Positions 1 to 12,100 of a stretch of 64,000 bases of DNA are shown here, in pieces. Each line of letters starts with the position of its first letter. Within the stretch, counting starts at the first letter, position 1. Made by a program: the position numbers and the translations under genes. The notes beneath the pieces are model-generated. The model did not search any database and was not told where the DNA came from. It saw only the letters and a program-made list of their open reading frames with translations. The DNA is from Diploscapter coronatus (Eukaryota; Nematoda; Chromadorea; Rhabditida; Rhabditidae), in NCBI GenBank assembly GCA_964036155.1, contig OZ038422.1:26621201-26685200 (forward strand), written 5' to 3'.

Positions 1-3000
1 ACACTCTGCGCGCATGTTCATTTTTAGCGATATAAATTCCAACATAATTTGTATCAAACTTGACCAGAAAACAGGAAAAATTGAAAATAACGTCCATTAA
101 TAAAAGTAATAAACAAAATTATTGGCGTTCTATTCGATCTGTTTTTCTCTGTTACTACTTTTATTATTTGCTAAAAGAGATAAGTTTAAATCGACTAACC
201 TATTTTGTCGCCCTGAGCATTGAAGAACGCCTGACTCAGCTTCCGCACTATAAGCATAGAACCAGTTAATAGACTATAGTTCATTTTGTTTTAATATATT
301 TTTCAGAAATGCTTGGATTTAAATAATATTCCCTAATATTTAGTATAGAACTCGATATCTCCCGAGTGTCATATCTAAAAATGCTAATCAATAGAAATAA
401 AAATTTGCACGATGAGAAAATTCACGCTGAAGAGCATATACTAATGAACAATGGGGTCGGTCTTCCAAATATGAAGACGATGAAAATATGAAATTTCGGA
501 TAGCTCAAGAGGTTTTTAGCCTAATATGAAAAAAAAAATTCTAAAATTACTGCTTGAGTGAAAAATGATGATTTTATAAATGGTTATTAATAAATATAGT
601 CAGCAAACAAACTAAAATTCTGAATTTTCATCAATTTCAAATGTCAATTAATTTCAATTTTCATAATTAGTTTTATCTATAGCAGACAAAAGGTGATTTT
701 AAATCATGGTCTTTCAAAGATACGTGAAATCCTTGTGCAAGAATTTCATAAGAGTTTAAACTCAGGGCCTCCTAAGCCAGAACTTTCTCGGCTCTAAAAG
801 GAAATGCCCAATTGAATTTATGAATGGCGCTGCGGCAAAGACACAAAGTCTCGACTTTTTAGGGAAAAACGGGGAAAATAGGGAAGGTTCAGAACAAAAC
901 TCGGCCCAAATAAGGATGAGGAAGGGCGAGGAATCCTCAGGGAACATGCCACTAGCATGGCTCCATAGCAGAACTTAACTAGAAAACTCGAAGAATAGAT
1001 GGAGATACTTGTAGTTTTAAAGAAAGCTTTTTCAAATACAATAAAGGAAGAGCTGATCTTCATGAAGAAAATCATGGAAATTTTAATATATTAGAAATGT
1101 GATAAACGTTAACTGTCTAAAATGAAAACCGAAGCCTAAAGTCGATGAAAATTGTGTTCATTATTTCTGGAGGAAATAGCAAAACTTTGGGAAATTTCAG
1201 ACTCCAGGTCTAAGAAAAGTGTTGCCTAACGACGTTATGAATGAGCATTAGAAAAACGATGTTTCTTGTTTCAGCTTATAAAAATGAATAAGGTACGGCT
1301 AAATTTAGGACAAATTTGTTAAAAATGAGGTTAGAAGGCAAAGTTTCCTACTTTACTATACAAAAATGGAGAAAGTACATCTAAATTTAGAGAAAGTAAA
1401 AAAGATGTCAAAAGCGTCATTCGTAGTCGAAATCCGATGATTTTGATTGCAGATGTCAAAAATGGAGGAAAACAAATTCTTCCCTGCAAAGACGCTAGAG
1501 AAAAATCGCGTTAGAATAAAAATCACCCGTCCGAATGCCAGGAGCAATTGAATAAAGCTGACGAGAGATAAGAGATTTATTAGGGGACACAGAGAGTCAG
1601 ACAAAGGAAGATCTAAAGATAACAATACGCGCGTACTAAGGTACAGATATTTTGTCAAATGATAAAGTGTAGTCAATTGAAACCAGATCCTATACGGCAC
1701 ACAGGTTATGACGTTTAATTTGGGTGTCTAAACTATCTTAAATTATCAGAGAATAAACAACACATGTCTTGATAGATATCCTAAAATACTATTTGGCTAA
1801 TTATTATTGGTGCTTTATTAAATCGAATTTCATAGATTTCTTATATTAAAGTTTTTTTGCGGAATTTAGCTTTGAAGCTTCGTTCATTTGCGAGTTCTCC
1901 ACATTCAAAGGCTAATTATGTGCCTCCGAAATATTACTTTGCAGACTCGAGTGAAAAGGGGACTCCCCCAAATTTGGACACTGAATCGAAATGTCAGTGG
2001 TCGTAAATTAAAGAATTTTTAGAGAACATAAAATTTGTACCTACAACATTTTAACGCCCATAAAATTCGAAATTAATGTTATTCAATTATGAACTCATTG
2101 TAAATTTCATCTTCCTCCTAACAATATAAATTATCTCGACTCACGCCAACTTATATCATCTGCATTGAAATATTACAGGTTAAAGTTGTTTTGATATAAT
2201 AATATATGATGATGCGATTTTAAGCGTGCATAATTTTTCCTATTCATATTATTTTCAAGTTCCTGAAAATAGCATATCAAAAATTCTCCGTTTACTACTT
2301 AACATATTCCCTTTGCCGTAATCTTAATATGAATACATGTCTCGTTTATATATTAATCTGTCGGAAATGTCACGGGACTGAAGGAAAAATCCTACGACTT
2401 TTTTCCAAATTACGCGATCAAACCCAGGACAGCGAATAAACCGTGGGAGTTGCACGCTTTTCTCATATGAAATTTCAAAAATACACTCCAAATTCAAATC
2501 CATTGTTTATCACACTATTTATATTTTAGATGAAATGACAAATTTCTGGCGTAATGCTAAATTTAAATCCTGCGTGCAATTAAATAGAGTAATTCGGAGT
2601 GTATTTATAATTAACCTTATTTTAAGCCATAAACTAAATTAGTGTCTGAGAAAATTTCCGATTTCGCAAAACACTTCAAATTTTCCGAGAAAAACACAAA
2701 CATATGCCAGCGCACTTATTTTCTAAATTAATATTCAGATTTAGGGCAGAGCTTAAAATTTCACTTGCTTTTGCATTCCCATTTGTGGACTTCTTCGCGC
2801 TTACGTAGCGAGGAATTGCATATTCGTTCGTGCATAAATTTTGCGTTCTAAGTGTAAACGATAATAAAGTACAGCTGTATTGATCCGAGATTTTATATAT
2901 CCCCTTCAAAACGGGATTTAATATATCCGGATTTTATATGTCCGAAACGAATCCGGAATTTTTAATCAATGATGATCATTGAAGTAAATCCATTGATTTA

Positions 3001-4316
3001 AATTTCATATGTCTAGATTTCATATATTCCAACTAATAAATTGCTAATCTTTAATTATCAAAAATTCCGGGGTCTTCGATTTTCGAAGATGACCTTTTTC
3101 GCACATTTGTGCCTCAGTTTCTCAGATTCCATAGGCCCTCCACCCATTTAGACTCCTAACCGAATTTCCTTGACAATGTCAGGAAACAACACACAAATTC
3201 GAGAGATCCCAAAGAAAGGTACCGATGTTTCGTCAACCCAAATAAAAATAGCGCTCAAAATTAAGAGAGCCAAGAAGACGCAGGCGAAAAAAGGCTCTAG
3301 TTTTATTACCTAAGAAAATGCCATTTCTACCTGAGAAGAACAGAGCATTTCAATTCCAATGAATAAGTGCATATATCGCATTTCGAAATTCCCACGATCT
3401 AAGCAGAAATTCTTCATAACAAATTCAATAACTTCACGTTTTTATACACTTATCAAGCTTAAATTTCATGCTCTTGACTATAAATTTAGCTCAATTGGTA
3501 AAAAATAGCAAGTAAAAATCGTGTAAATTCTGTTATAAAGTGCTAAAATTTTATATATTAGGCTTTAGCTAATATCTTCTATCTCAACAGCTCTAAATTT
3601 TGGCATGTGTTTAAAGTGCACAGCTATTTTATAATAGAACATATTTTATATCTCCGTTTCAGGCTGTCATGAAGCATATGGGAGTTTTAGATAAAAAGTT
3701 GTCATGAAATCTTGCAGATTTTTCGAGCTGGCGTCAATTTTGATCCCATTCAACGCCCAGAGGGGAAGTAGGCGAAAAATCCATGAAAGGCAAGGCTTTT
3801 CGAGAGAGGAAATAGCATAGGATTAGACGAGACGACACACAATGAGACCAAGAAAATAACAAATTTAATTACGACTTGGGGTTTAAACAATGGAAATGCA
3901 TGTTTTTACTATATTTAATCAAATTTGCAATCTAAATCTCGAATGTTTCAATTTTATATTAAGATTTCGAGTTCTATTTCCAAGCATTTCTTTACTTAAC
4001 TTAAACCAGATCCACAATTTTGTATTTAATTAGAAGATCTTTCGAGAGCCCTTAAGTAAAAGTGAATTTATATCTTTCGAAAATGCGCACAAGAATACGC
4101 AGAAGATTTCTAATATCCTTTCTTTTTTGCTTTAATCTTATAGGTCTTATCATTTTTCAGCGCCCATCCTCCATTCTCAAAATAGCGCCGATTTATTATC
4201 TTCTACATTATGTCGTCATTTTGGTTTGTGGTTCTGGTTTAAATAATGGAAGTTTGAAAATATCATACAAATTTTTAAATTGAAATTAAATCAATAGATT
4301 AAAAAGAAATACTTAC
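1..4316. other. AT-rich region without a supportable gene
   Basis: No exon with convincing coding character was found on either strand. Open frames here are short, rich in Phe, Ile, Lys and Asn, and lack splice signals that join them. The stretch may be a long intron or the 3' side of the minus-strand gene whose exons lie at 4317-5358, because the last visible exon of that gene ends with a good donor and no continuation was found. Confidence 0.5.
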
Positions 4317-5358
4317 GTCTATTAGAAACCATTGGCATTTCTAGATGGAACAATATCCTATCATTGAGAGCGACGTCATTGGCATTTGAACAACCTGAAG
4401 GAAATTAATAAAAGTCGTAAACAATATTCTCATAAATAAAAGTAATAAACAACAACCATAAATATTGAATTCGATTCTATTTTTCTTTAACACTCCTTAA
4501 TAACTAATAAACAATTTTTGTTTTAAATTATCTAAAACAAAACAATGAAACATAGTAAGCAAATATTATAATAGTTTTTGATTAATAATTTTATTAATCT
4601 TTTTTTTTTATTTTTATAAATAAACAAACCTGCAGCATCCATTCTGGAGCTGGATTTGGCGAGTTTGCCCTGGCTAGTAGCTGCTTGGCTGGCTTGAGGC
4701 GGGCCGAAGCCTGGCGAGAGGGGCGAGTGGTGCGACGAGGAGCCTGCTGAAGCTGACGTGCATGCACTGCACCCGCCCAGCAACCGACCCAACCTACAAC
4801 GTAGTTGCGTTTTTATTCTTCCAGATTTATCACCCTTTTGTACTTTACACTTCTCTTTTTCGGAGAAATATAACAGGAAAAGGGTAAACGCTACACAAAA
4901 GAGTGAAGGTAAAAGGTAGGATAATTTTTGATAAACCTAAAAGCCGATTATCACGAGATGAAAATCTAGGTAAACGAAGCTATAGAGTGCGCTAAAGAAA
5001 AAAGATGGGAATGAAACGCAGACAAGACGGATACGCCTGAACAGAGCCACGCCCCTCTGTAGGTGTTTTAAATCCTACTATGAGTTTAACGCTTAACGCT
5101 TAACGTTCTAAGTTTCAGCAAACATGTTTTGGGGTCTTAATTTAGATAGCTGAGGTCAATGAAATTAAAACTTTTGTTTGAAGATAAAGAGTTGAATCAC
5201 GCTCACCATCTCGGCGGAGTCTTCTTCTGGTATCTCGGCCTTAGACCAGTCAAATTAGCCGGGTTTTCCTGGTTCGGCGGTGCCAAATGGTCCGAGGGAC
5301 CAGGGCCCTTCGCGAGTGCCTGGTTTGATCCCTTGGAAGCCAAGGTGTTTTTGGGAAT
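4317..5358 (-). CDS. Three internal exons of an unrecognised gene (partial)
   Basis: Three minus-strand exons, 5358-5207, 4793-4630 and 4394-4317, have acceptor and donor sites on the correct strand (ATTTTAG before the first, GTGAGC after it, GTTTGT, CTTCAG, GTAAGT). Their phases agree (2, then 1, then 1), giving one open frame of about 130 residues. The product is rich in Ser, Ala, Gly and Pro and looks disordered: it starts IPKNTLASKGSNQ, contains WLGRLLGGCSACTSASAG and ends NDRILFHLEMPMVSNR, which looks like the edge of a folded domain. The middle exon has no ATG at its start; the apparent start there is a TTG. Neither the first nor the last exon was found. I do not recognise the family. 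The exons are clearly more GC-rich than their surroundings, which supports coding function. Confidence 0.5.
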
Positions 5359-8300
5359 CTAAAATATTGATCGTTTAAGAACGCTTGTCGAATTTTGTTT
5401 CATCAAAATTTCGAAAAAAAAAAGCTAAATGTGTAGCCAGAAGACGATATTTTATGTTAACTCGCTGATAACTATTAGTTACAATAATTAGAATATTGGA
5501 TGATTTAATTATAACAGAAGATTAATGAGGCATATATTATACAAGGTAAACAACTTCTGAGAAAAGCAATACTTTGGATTTATGAAAGCTGCAGAAATAT
5601 ATCTAGGTGGATGTCCATCTCTGGAATAAATAGAGGGGGAAACGAGAAAAGGAAGCCACTGCACTAAGTCATCGCAGTCATTGCAGCTCAGACACAGGCC
5701 ACGCCCACCCCTCATAAGCCGATATGAAATAGACGCAGAAGGCAAGGAAGAAGGACAGCTGAGCCCCATAAAAGGACGCACATCCATACATTCATTCAAA
5801 ATGGATACAAATTTCGTAGTCCTTAGATGGAAGAGATGAAGATCAGCTTTGGATCAAAAGCCGTCGGAGTCAGAATTAGAAATTCCGAGTTTTTAGGTGG
5901 GAGTCATAAACTCTGAATTTAAACAAAAAAAAGCATCTAAATTCCATGATTAAGCAAAAGAAATGATGAAGATCAATTTGTTAATTAAAAAACATCCTGG
6001 TCGAAATTTTTAAATAATCGAGTTTTTGGATTAAATTTAAGACTCCGACAAAAACTACTAAAAATGATTAAGTTTGCAAAGAATTATATCTTTAAGAGAA
6101 GGTTCCGGAATCGAACAATGTGGAAAGCGCACAAAAGTGGAAGGAATACTTAATGAATTTAACTAAACTGGGACCAACCAGAAGGCAGGAACAGAGAGCT
6201 AATTGATGTTGGAGGAGAAAAGTCATCGGACGAAAAGCCTTAATTGCAGAAAAATCGAGCAAAATTCTCTATCCCACTCATCATCGTCAGTTAGTTTTAA
6301 ACAAAAATGGAATTCTAATTCCTGATCTCAAATTTTATAATTTCGACCTCAAAATTTAAAACTCCGATCTCAGGAAACATTTCAAAAATTTCGACTTCAG
6401 ACACGCTAAAATTTAAAATAAGATCCGAATATTTAATATAAATATATGCAAAACTGATTTAGGGGAAGCTTAAGATTGAATGAGAAAGGGGGAAGAAATG
6501 CATTGGAAATATGAAAATTCGCCTCGTTTCCTTCCGGTTATAATATTTTTATTGAAAATCTCAGGATTTATATATTTTATATCGAAATATAGAATTTTAC
6601 AGCCAGAAAATTCGATATTTTCAACATACCACACAAATTAAAGAAATGACCCTTTGAAGTGAAACGCTTTTTGGTATTTAAAAGTCAATTTATTTTAGCT
6701 GATGAAATCCAATAATAAGCGCACCCACGCATACACACACAAACTTGTATGTGTTTATTTTCATCCTGAAACCCGAATCAAGACATAACATGTAAATATA
6801 AAAAATGCATTAAATAATTAGATGCACATTTAATTATCACCCTGAAGAAAACACACAGGAATTTTAAAAATACTTATTTTAAGCGAGTGAACTTTAATAG
6901 AAACTCTACTTTTTGCAATTAATAAAAGTAGAAAATACTAAGCCCATGAATAAAACCAAATAGCAAAAAATTAGAATAAGTTAGAAATTTTAAAAATATT
7001 CTACGAAAAAATAGTCGTTTTGTCACTATTTTTTTTTTTATAAATTCCTGTTTTAAAGTGAATATTGGGTAAACTCAACCTTTTTATCAACGAGATAAAA
7101 GTGAGTTTTAGTGGATAAACAATGTGAAAGGTCGAAAGTTTGCTTATCCATGCATTTCGATATTAGGTTCGACTTTCGCCAAACAAACACATTTAGGCAT
7201 TTTATGGAGGCAGCAATATTCAAGCGCCCTGAAAAACGTGCGCAATTTTGCATGACCATATTTACGGGTCGCAAAATGGTCGTAAATCATTGTTGAAAGG
7301 CTCCGAAATATCGTTGTCGAGATTTTATTGGATTTCGTTTGATTTCATTTAGAAAGGAAAAATATTATTATTCGTCCTAAATCAATAAACACCGTTGTGG
7401 ACTTTGATATTTTTCATGATAAAAGTGAATTTTTGTTCGGGTGATTACTTTTCCGCAGGAAATTGCTCCACAGCCAAGCGTTCAGAGTCTAGCAGAGTTT
7501 GATATGCAAAATAGAGGACTCTCGATAACAACTGTTAGGCTGATGAAAGGAAAGATATAACTGGATTTAGAGAGACAAGAGAAATATGCAGAGTTGCGCA
7601 TTACACCAAGAATGAAGGGGCTGGGATTTGATATATCCGATTGAATCCTGCCTCAGATCAGCTAATATTCAACTCGAATGGCGGTTTTCCTGCCGCATCG
7701 GAATCTGACAGCGTCACCGACGACGACAACGCTCCTGGCTGATGGGTACACGGATGACGCGCTTGCGTCAAAATACGACAATCATCGGTATGTGTCGGTG
7801 CGAAGGAGTTCTATTTTGTTGTCAATATCAGAATTTTTAACGCTGATATCGTAGTTTTTCGTTGCCTTCAGATTTTTCCCTTTAATGCTAGATTTTGATT
7901 GCTGTTGTCAGAGTGCTATTATCTTCACTCTGTAGGAGTTTTTTTTTTTTTTATATAGGTGTCTACTTTTTTCTGATAGTGTCAGAATCGGAAATATCCT
8001 CTCCTTAAATATAAAAATGGTTATTTGTTAGTGTCAGAATCTTTATTTGCAATAATTTTTCACCATTTCAAAGTATATCCGTCACAAAGTCCTATTCTTT
8101 CTTTTTCACTATCAACAATTGCATCATATGTTCCTTGTGCCAAGGTGTTTTTCACCCGAAATGAGCTCATTAATCTCTGATGCACTTAGCGGAAGAAATC
8201 CTATCTTTATCCCTTTGTCATCAGATATCATTTTCAATCGATAGCATGTTGCCTTTATGATAACTTTATCATTTGCCTCATTATGACTAGGTTTATCATC

Positions 8301-9110
8301 GGCGGTAAAGCTGAAAAGTAGACTGCAATTACTACAATTTTCAAGAGAATAGTCTTGAGGTGAAAAAACCTAAAGAAATGCAAAATAATCGAGTACTGAT
8401 AAGATCTATCGATTTAGACTTTGTGACTCGTTTGAAAAGAGCAACAACAACTGTTCTGAAAGTATTTGAGTTTCTGTTTCTTTGTATCTGAGAAAAAGTG
8501 TCTAAGTGAAAAAATTGGATTTCAGGCATTCTCGTCCTCTATCACAATTATCAGTCACTGGGACTTCTATTTGCTCGAAATTCGGGCTATCCACATTTTC
8601 ACTCACACCGAAGTTCGACCCTTTGGAAGAGGCGCTATTACCTACGATACCGGCGAGTGACTTTGGGATTTCACATATCTCTTTCTTTTATAAAGAGAAT
8701 TTCATATATCTTTTCTTATATAGAATGATTTCATATATTCTTTCATTTAACATTTGGATTCCATACATCATCTCCTAAAATTCATTGATCCCAAATCTCA
8801 TCTGTTCAGCTCGCAAAGATAGTGAATGATTGACTCTCTGTCAGTCATTCTAACTCTCATCACACACTCACACCTTCAATAAAAAGATTAAGCTCAGCCC
8901 GATGAGCTCAGAAACGGGGCTTTGATATGTCGCGTTTCAAAATTACATATAAATTCCTAAAAATCCAATTTTTAAATATTATATATTTTAAACTTAAAAT
9001 CTTTTAAATATTATCATACTTGAAAATTTGATTTTTGTTTTCCAAAGCTTAAAATTAATATTTCTTTAAATACTATGCTTAGAAAATTCACGTAATTTGT
9101 AGTTTTTCAG
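5359..9110. other. Intergenic or first-intron region
   Basis: This is AT-rich DNA with short incidental frames only, apart from the GC-rich candidate exon at 7678-7787. A short run of about three TTAACGC units lies near 5090-5110. Overlapping frames on both strands at 7053-7296 have no splice context and look accidental. The right half probably includes the promoter of the potassium-channel gene that starts at 9111. Confidence 0.5.
7678..7787 (+). other. Candidate upstream exon of the TWK channel gene
   Basis: A GC-rich island in AT-rich DNA begins with ATG and reads MAVFLPHRNLTASPTTTTLL and onward for 36 codons to a good GTATGT donor. It would make a plausible alternative N-terminus for the channel gene downstream. 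Its exit phase (2) does not fit the frame used by the exon at 9111, so an unseen small exon, or a non-coding role, would be needed. Coding status is therefore uncertain. Confidence 0.3.
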
Positions 9111-12100
9111 ATGTTGGCCGGTCAAGGCCGTAGGCTGTCTGCCATTCCTTCCAGGGACAGTCTGGCCCACGTCGACTTCAGACCCACACCAACTTCGTTC
9201 CTCGGAAAGGTTGGGTTTCATCATCGTTTTCCTAAACAACAACTAAATTCAGTGCAAATACTACTACGACAAGTACAAATTCCGCCACTTCGCGCCCTGT
9301 CTTTTGCTATTGATCTATTCAATCTTAGGAGCATGGATTTTCTACGTCATCGAAAATGGATATGAGAAGGAGATTAAATCGTTTGTCTTATACCCTAATT
9401 TTAAAATTTCCAGCTACATTTCAGGAAAGAAGCGGAAGACTTGAGCAAGTTGAGGAATGAAACATTTAACAAACTTTCAATTCTAGTCCGGGGAAGCAAC
9501 GTACAATGGTCTAGGACTAAGTAGTTTGAGCCTGATATTTAATTGTGATTTATAATTTTCAGCGAATTACTGAAAAACTATGAAAAGGAATTGCACAAAA
9601 TCAAATTGCCGGAATGCATGGAATGGGATTTCTGGGGAGCTCTATTCTATGTTGGAACGATTTACACTACGATTGGTACATTCTATTAGTTTAAGTGCAA
9701 AATTAGCATAGATTTCAGGGTACGGTAACATTTACACTCGACACCCAGTTGCAAAGGCTATATCTGTGATCTACGCTATCGTTGGAATTCCCTTGGTCTT
9801 AGCGATTTTATCCCAATTTGGTCGAATGCTAACGATTTGGGTTTCTGATTGCTGGCAGAAATACCGTTCATATATTAAAGGTAGTTCCTATATATCGTAT
9901 CGTCATGGCTAAATGGTGACATATAAATATCGCTATATAAACAGGCAATATAATTACAATGAATATCCGTTAGCTTTGCTAGCATTACTTTCTATCATTT
10001 TATTCACTAATTAATGAAGGGATTATTGTTCAACGAATATACTAATTATCATACTTCAGAAGCCAGTGTGAAAACGAAAAATCGCCTTCGAAAAAGTCGA
10101 AGTGGGAGTCGGAACGATGATTGCAAGATTACAATGCGAGACGTGGAAGAGGGTAAAGTCGATACGGCGAAAATGACGCTGGAAGAGCTTGAAAATATCG
10201 AGGAGTCTGAATCCAGGTGAGAAGAGCTATGATATCCATTGTCAAATAATTGATGACACTATTAGAGTTGTGATAACTTTATCATATCTATTTTAGAACC
10301 ATCCCAATTTGGCTAGCGCTACTAATTTGCCTAACATGGGTATGTCTTTGTGCAGCACTTTTCCTTCTTTGGGAAAAGCGATGGACTTTCTTCACGGCGC
10401 TGTACTTCTTCTGTATTTCGTTGTCTACGATTGGATTAGGTACGATTAATATTATTCATTATAAGCCAAGTATTCTGTCTTGATTTTTGCCAAGCATCTT
10501 TTTAATTTCAGGAGACGTAGTAATAGACCACCCTCATATGTTAATTCTGATGTTCTGGCTGGTTATCATTGGTTTATCAATCGTTTCGATGCTCTTGTCA
10601 GTGATCCAAATCAAAATGGAGGAGTGGCTCTACTCGCTGATGATCAAAATGCAGGTAGCTAATAAACAACGTTGTTATTCGTTAAGTCTCGTTGGATAAA
10701 ACAAATTAACCAACAATATATTGGTTTACTACAGTCTAACGAAATTAACAACTTATGTAACGCTATTTACAAGTTACCAAATTGCAGAAAGAATACCAAC
10801 GCGCTTTAGCCGAAGGAAATCCTTTGGATAAAGACGAATTGATGGAGAGAATGATGCAAAATGAGCCATTTTGGATGCGGAATTTCTTGGCTCCTACTTT
10901 ATTAAATGAAGAGCAAACTGGAAAACTTGAACAGAAGGTAGGAGTTGTTAAATTACTTACATTGTTACTAAATGCCCATGGTTATTACAGGTATCATATT
11001 ATTTCAATTAAAAACTATAATTTTAGGCCGAACAATACGAACAACTAATCAAGGAAACGAATAGCAAGAATATCCAAACAGATCCACCTCTGATGTTTGG
11101 GGCAGCCACTCAATATGAAAATGAAGCTAATGTAAATAAAACTAGCATAAATATTGTAAAAATGGAATAATGCAATTTTTGTAGAGTATTGCATGCGACC
11201 CAATGTCATCTGAAGAGAATAATATCGTCAATGAAAACCACCGCCAAACGCAGTGGTCGCGACAATATTCTGATTCGTATCACGACGCCATGCCTGAGCT
11301 ACCTCTGCATTCTGTTTATGACGATAGGTATAACAATAATTTACATTTTAACTCAATTTTAAAGTTAGCCTGGAACTTAATGCTATAATTAATAAATAAC
11401 AAACTCTTATTTAAAAAAATAAACTATGAAATTGATTATTTTAGAGACTCAATTTCTGACGCTACTAGTCTGCCGATGGATTCTATCATGTAAAAATATT
11501 AGTTCTTAAGGAAATCCGTGAAATTTCATATTATAGGACCAATGGACGCAAGATATCCGACAAGAAAAAGGTCGGGTTTTGCGAGATGTGCGCTCAAAAG
11601 GAGGGAAATGGTGTAAAATCGAAAGATTGTGCAGAATCGACCTGTCAAACAGACATTGCTCAGTTTCAAATCGACGAAATCGCGCTAAGACTGGCGTCCT
11701 TGCAGGTGCATTGGAAAAATTACAAAACATCTTTTCTACCTTTCCCATGATATTCTGTAGCATATCATCTTGTAACTTCAATTTACCCCTAAAATAGTGT
11801 ATTTTATTAAATTCCGACCTTTCAGACTCAGAAAGTCCGACCTCCTCTGATGGAGAGGAGCATGGAAACTTCAGCCGTGGAAGCCCTTCCTCCCGACCCT
11901 CCTCAAGCCGAGGATAGAAGTATCCAATGCGAAAACAAGATCATGACTGTAATTTGCACCTCAAAATTGAACTTTCATTCTGAATTTTTAGGACCAACAG
12001 GTTCTGACCGAGATTCTCAACGTGATGACGAGAAGCATGGAGACTGAATCCGTTAGGAAGAGTTTGGCGGTGAGTCTTAAAAAATCACGAATAAGAGTAT

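Noticed and set aside
5085..5112. Short tandem TTAACGC units
   Set aside because: Only about three copies and not the nematode telomere unit TTAGGC; too short to interpret.
7053..7296. Overlapping frames on both strands
   Set aside because: No splice signals, no domain-like sequence, and AT-rich composition like the surrounding non-coding DNA.
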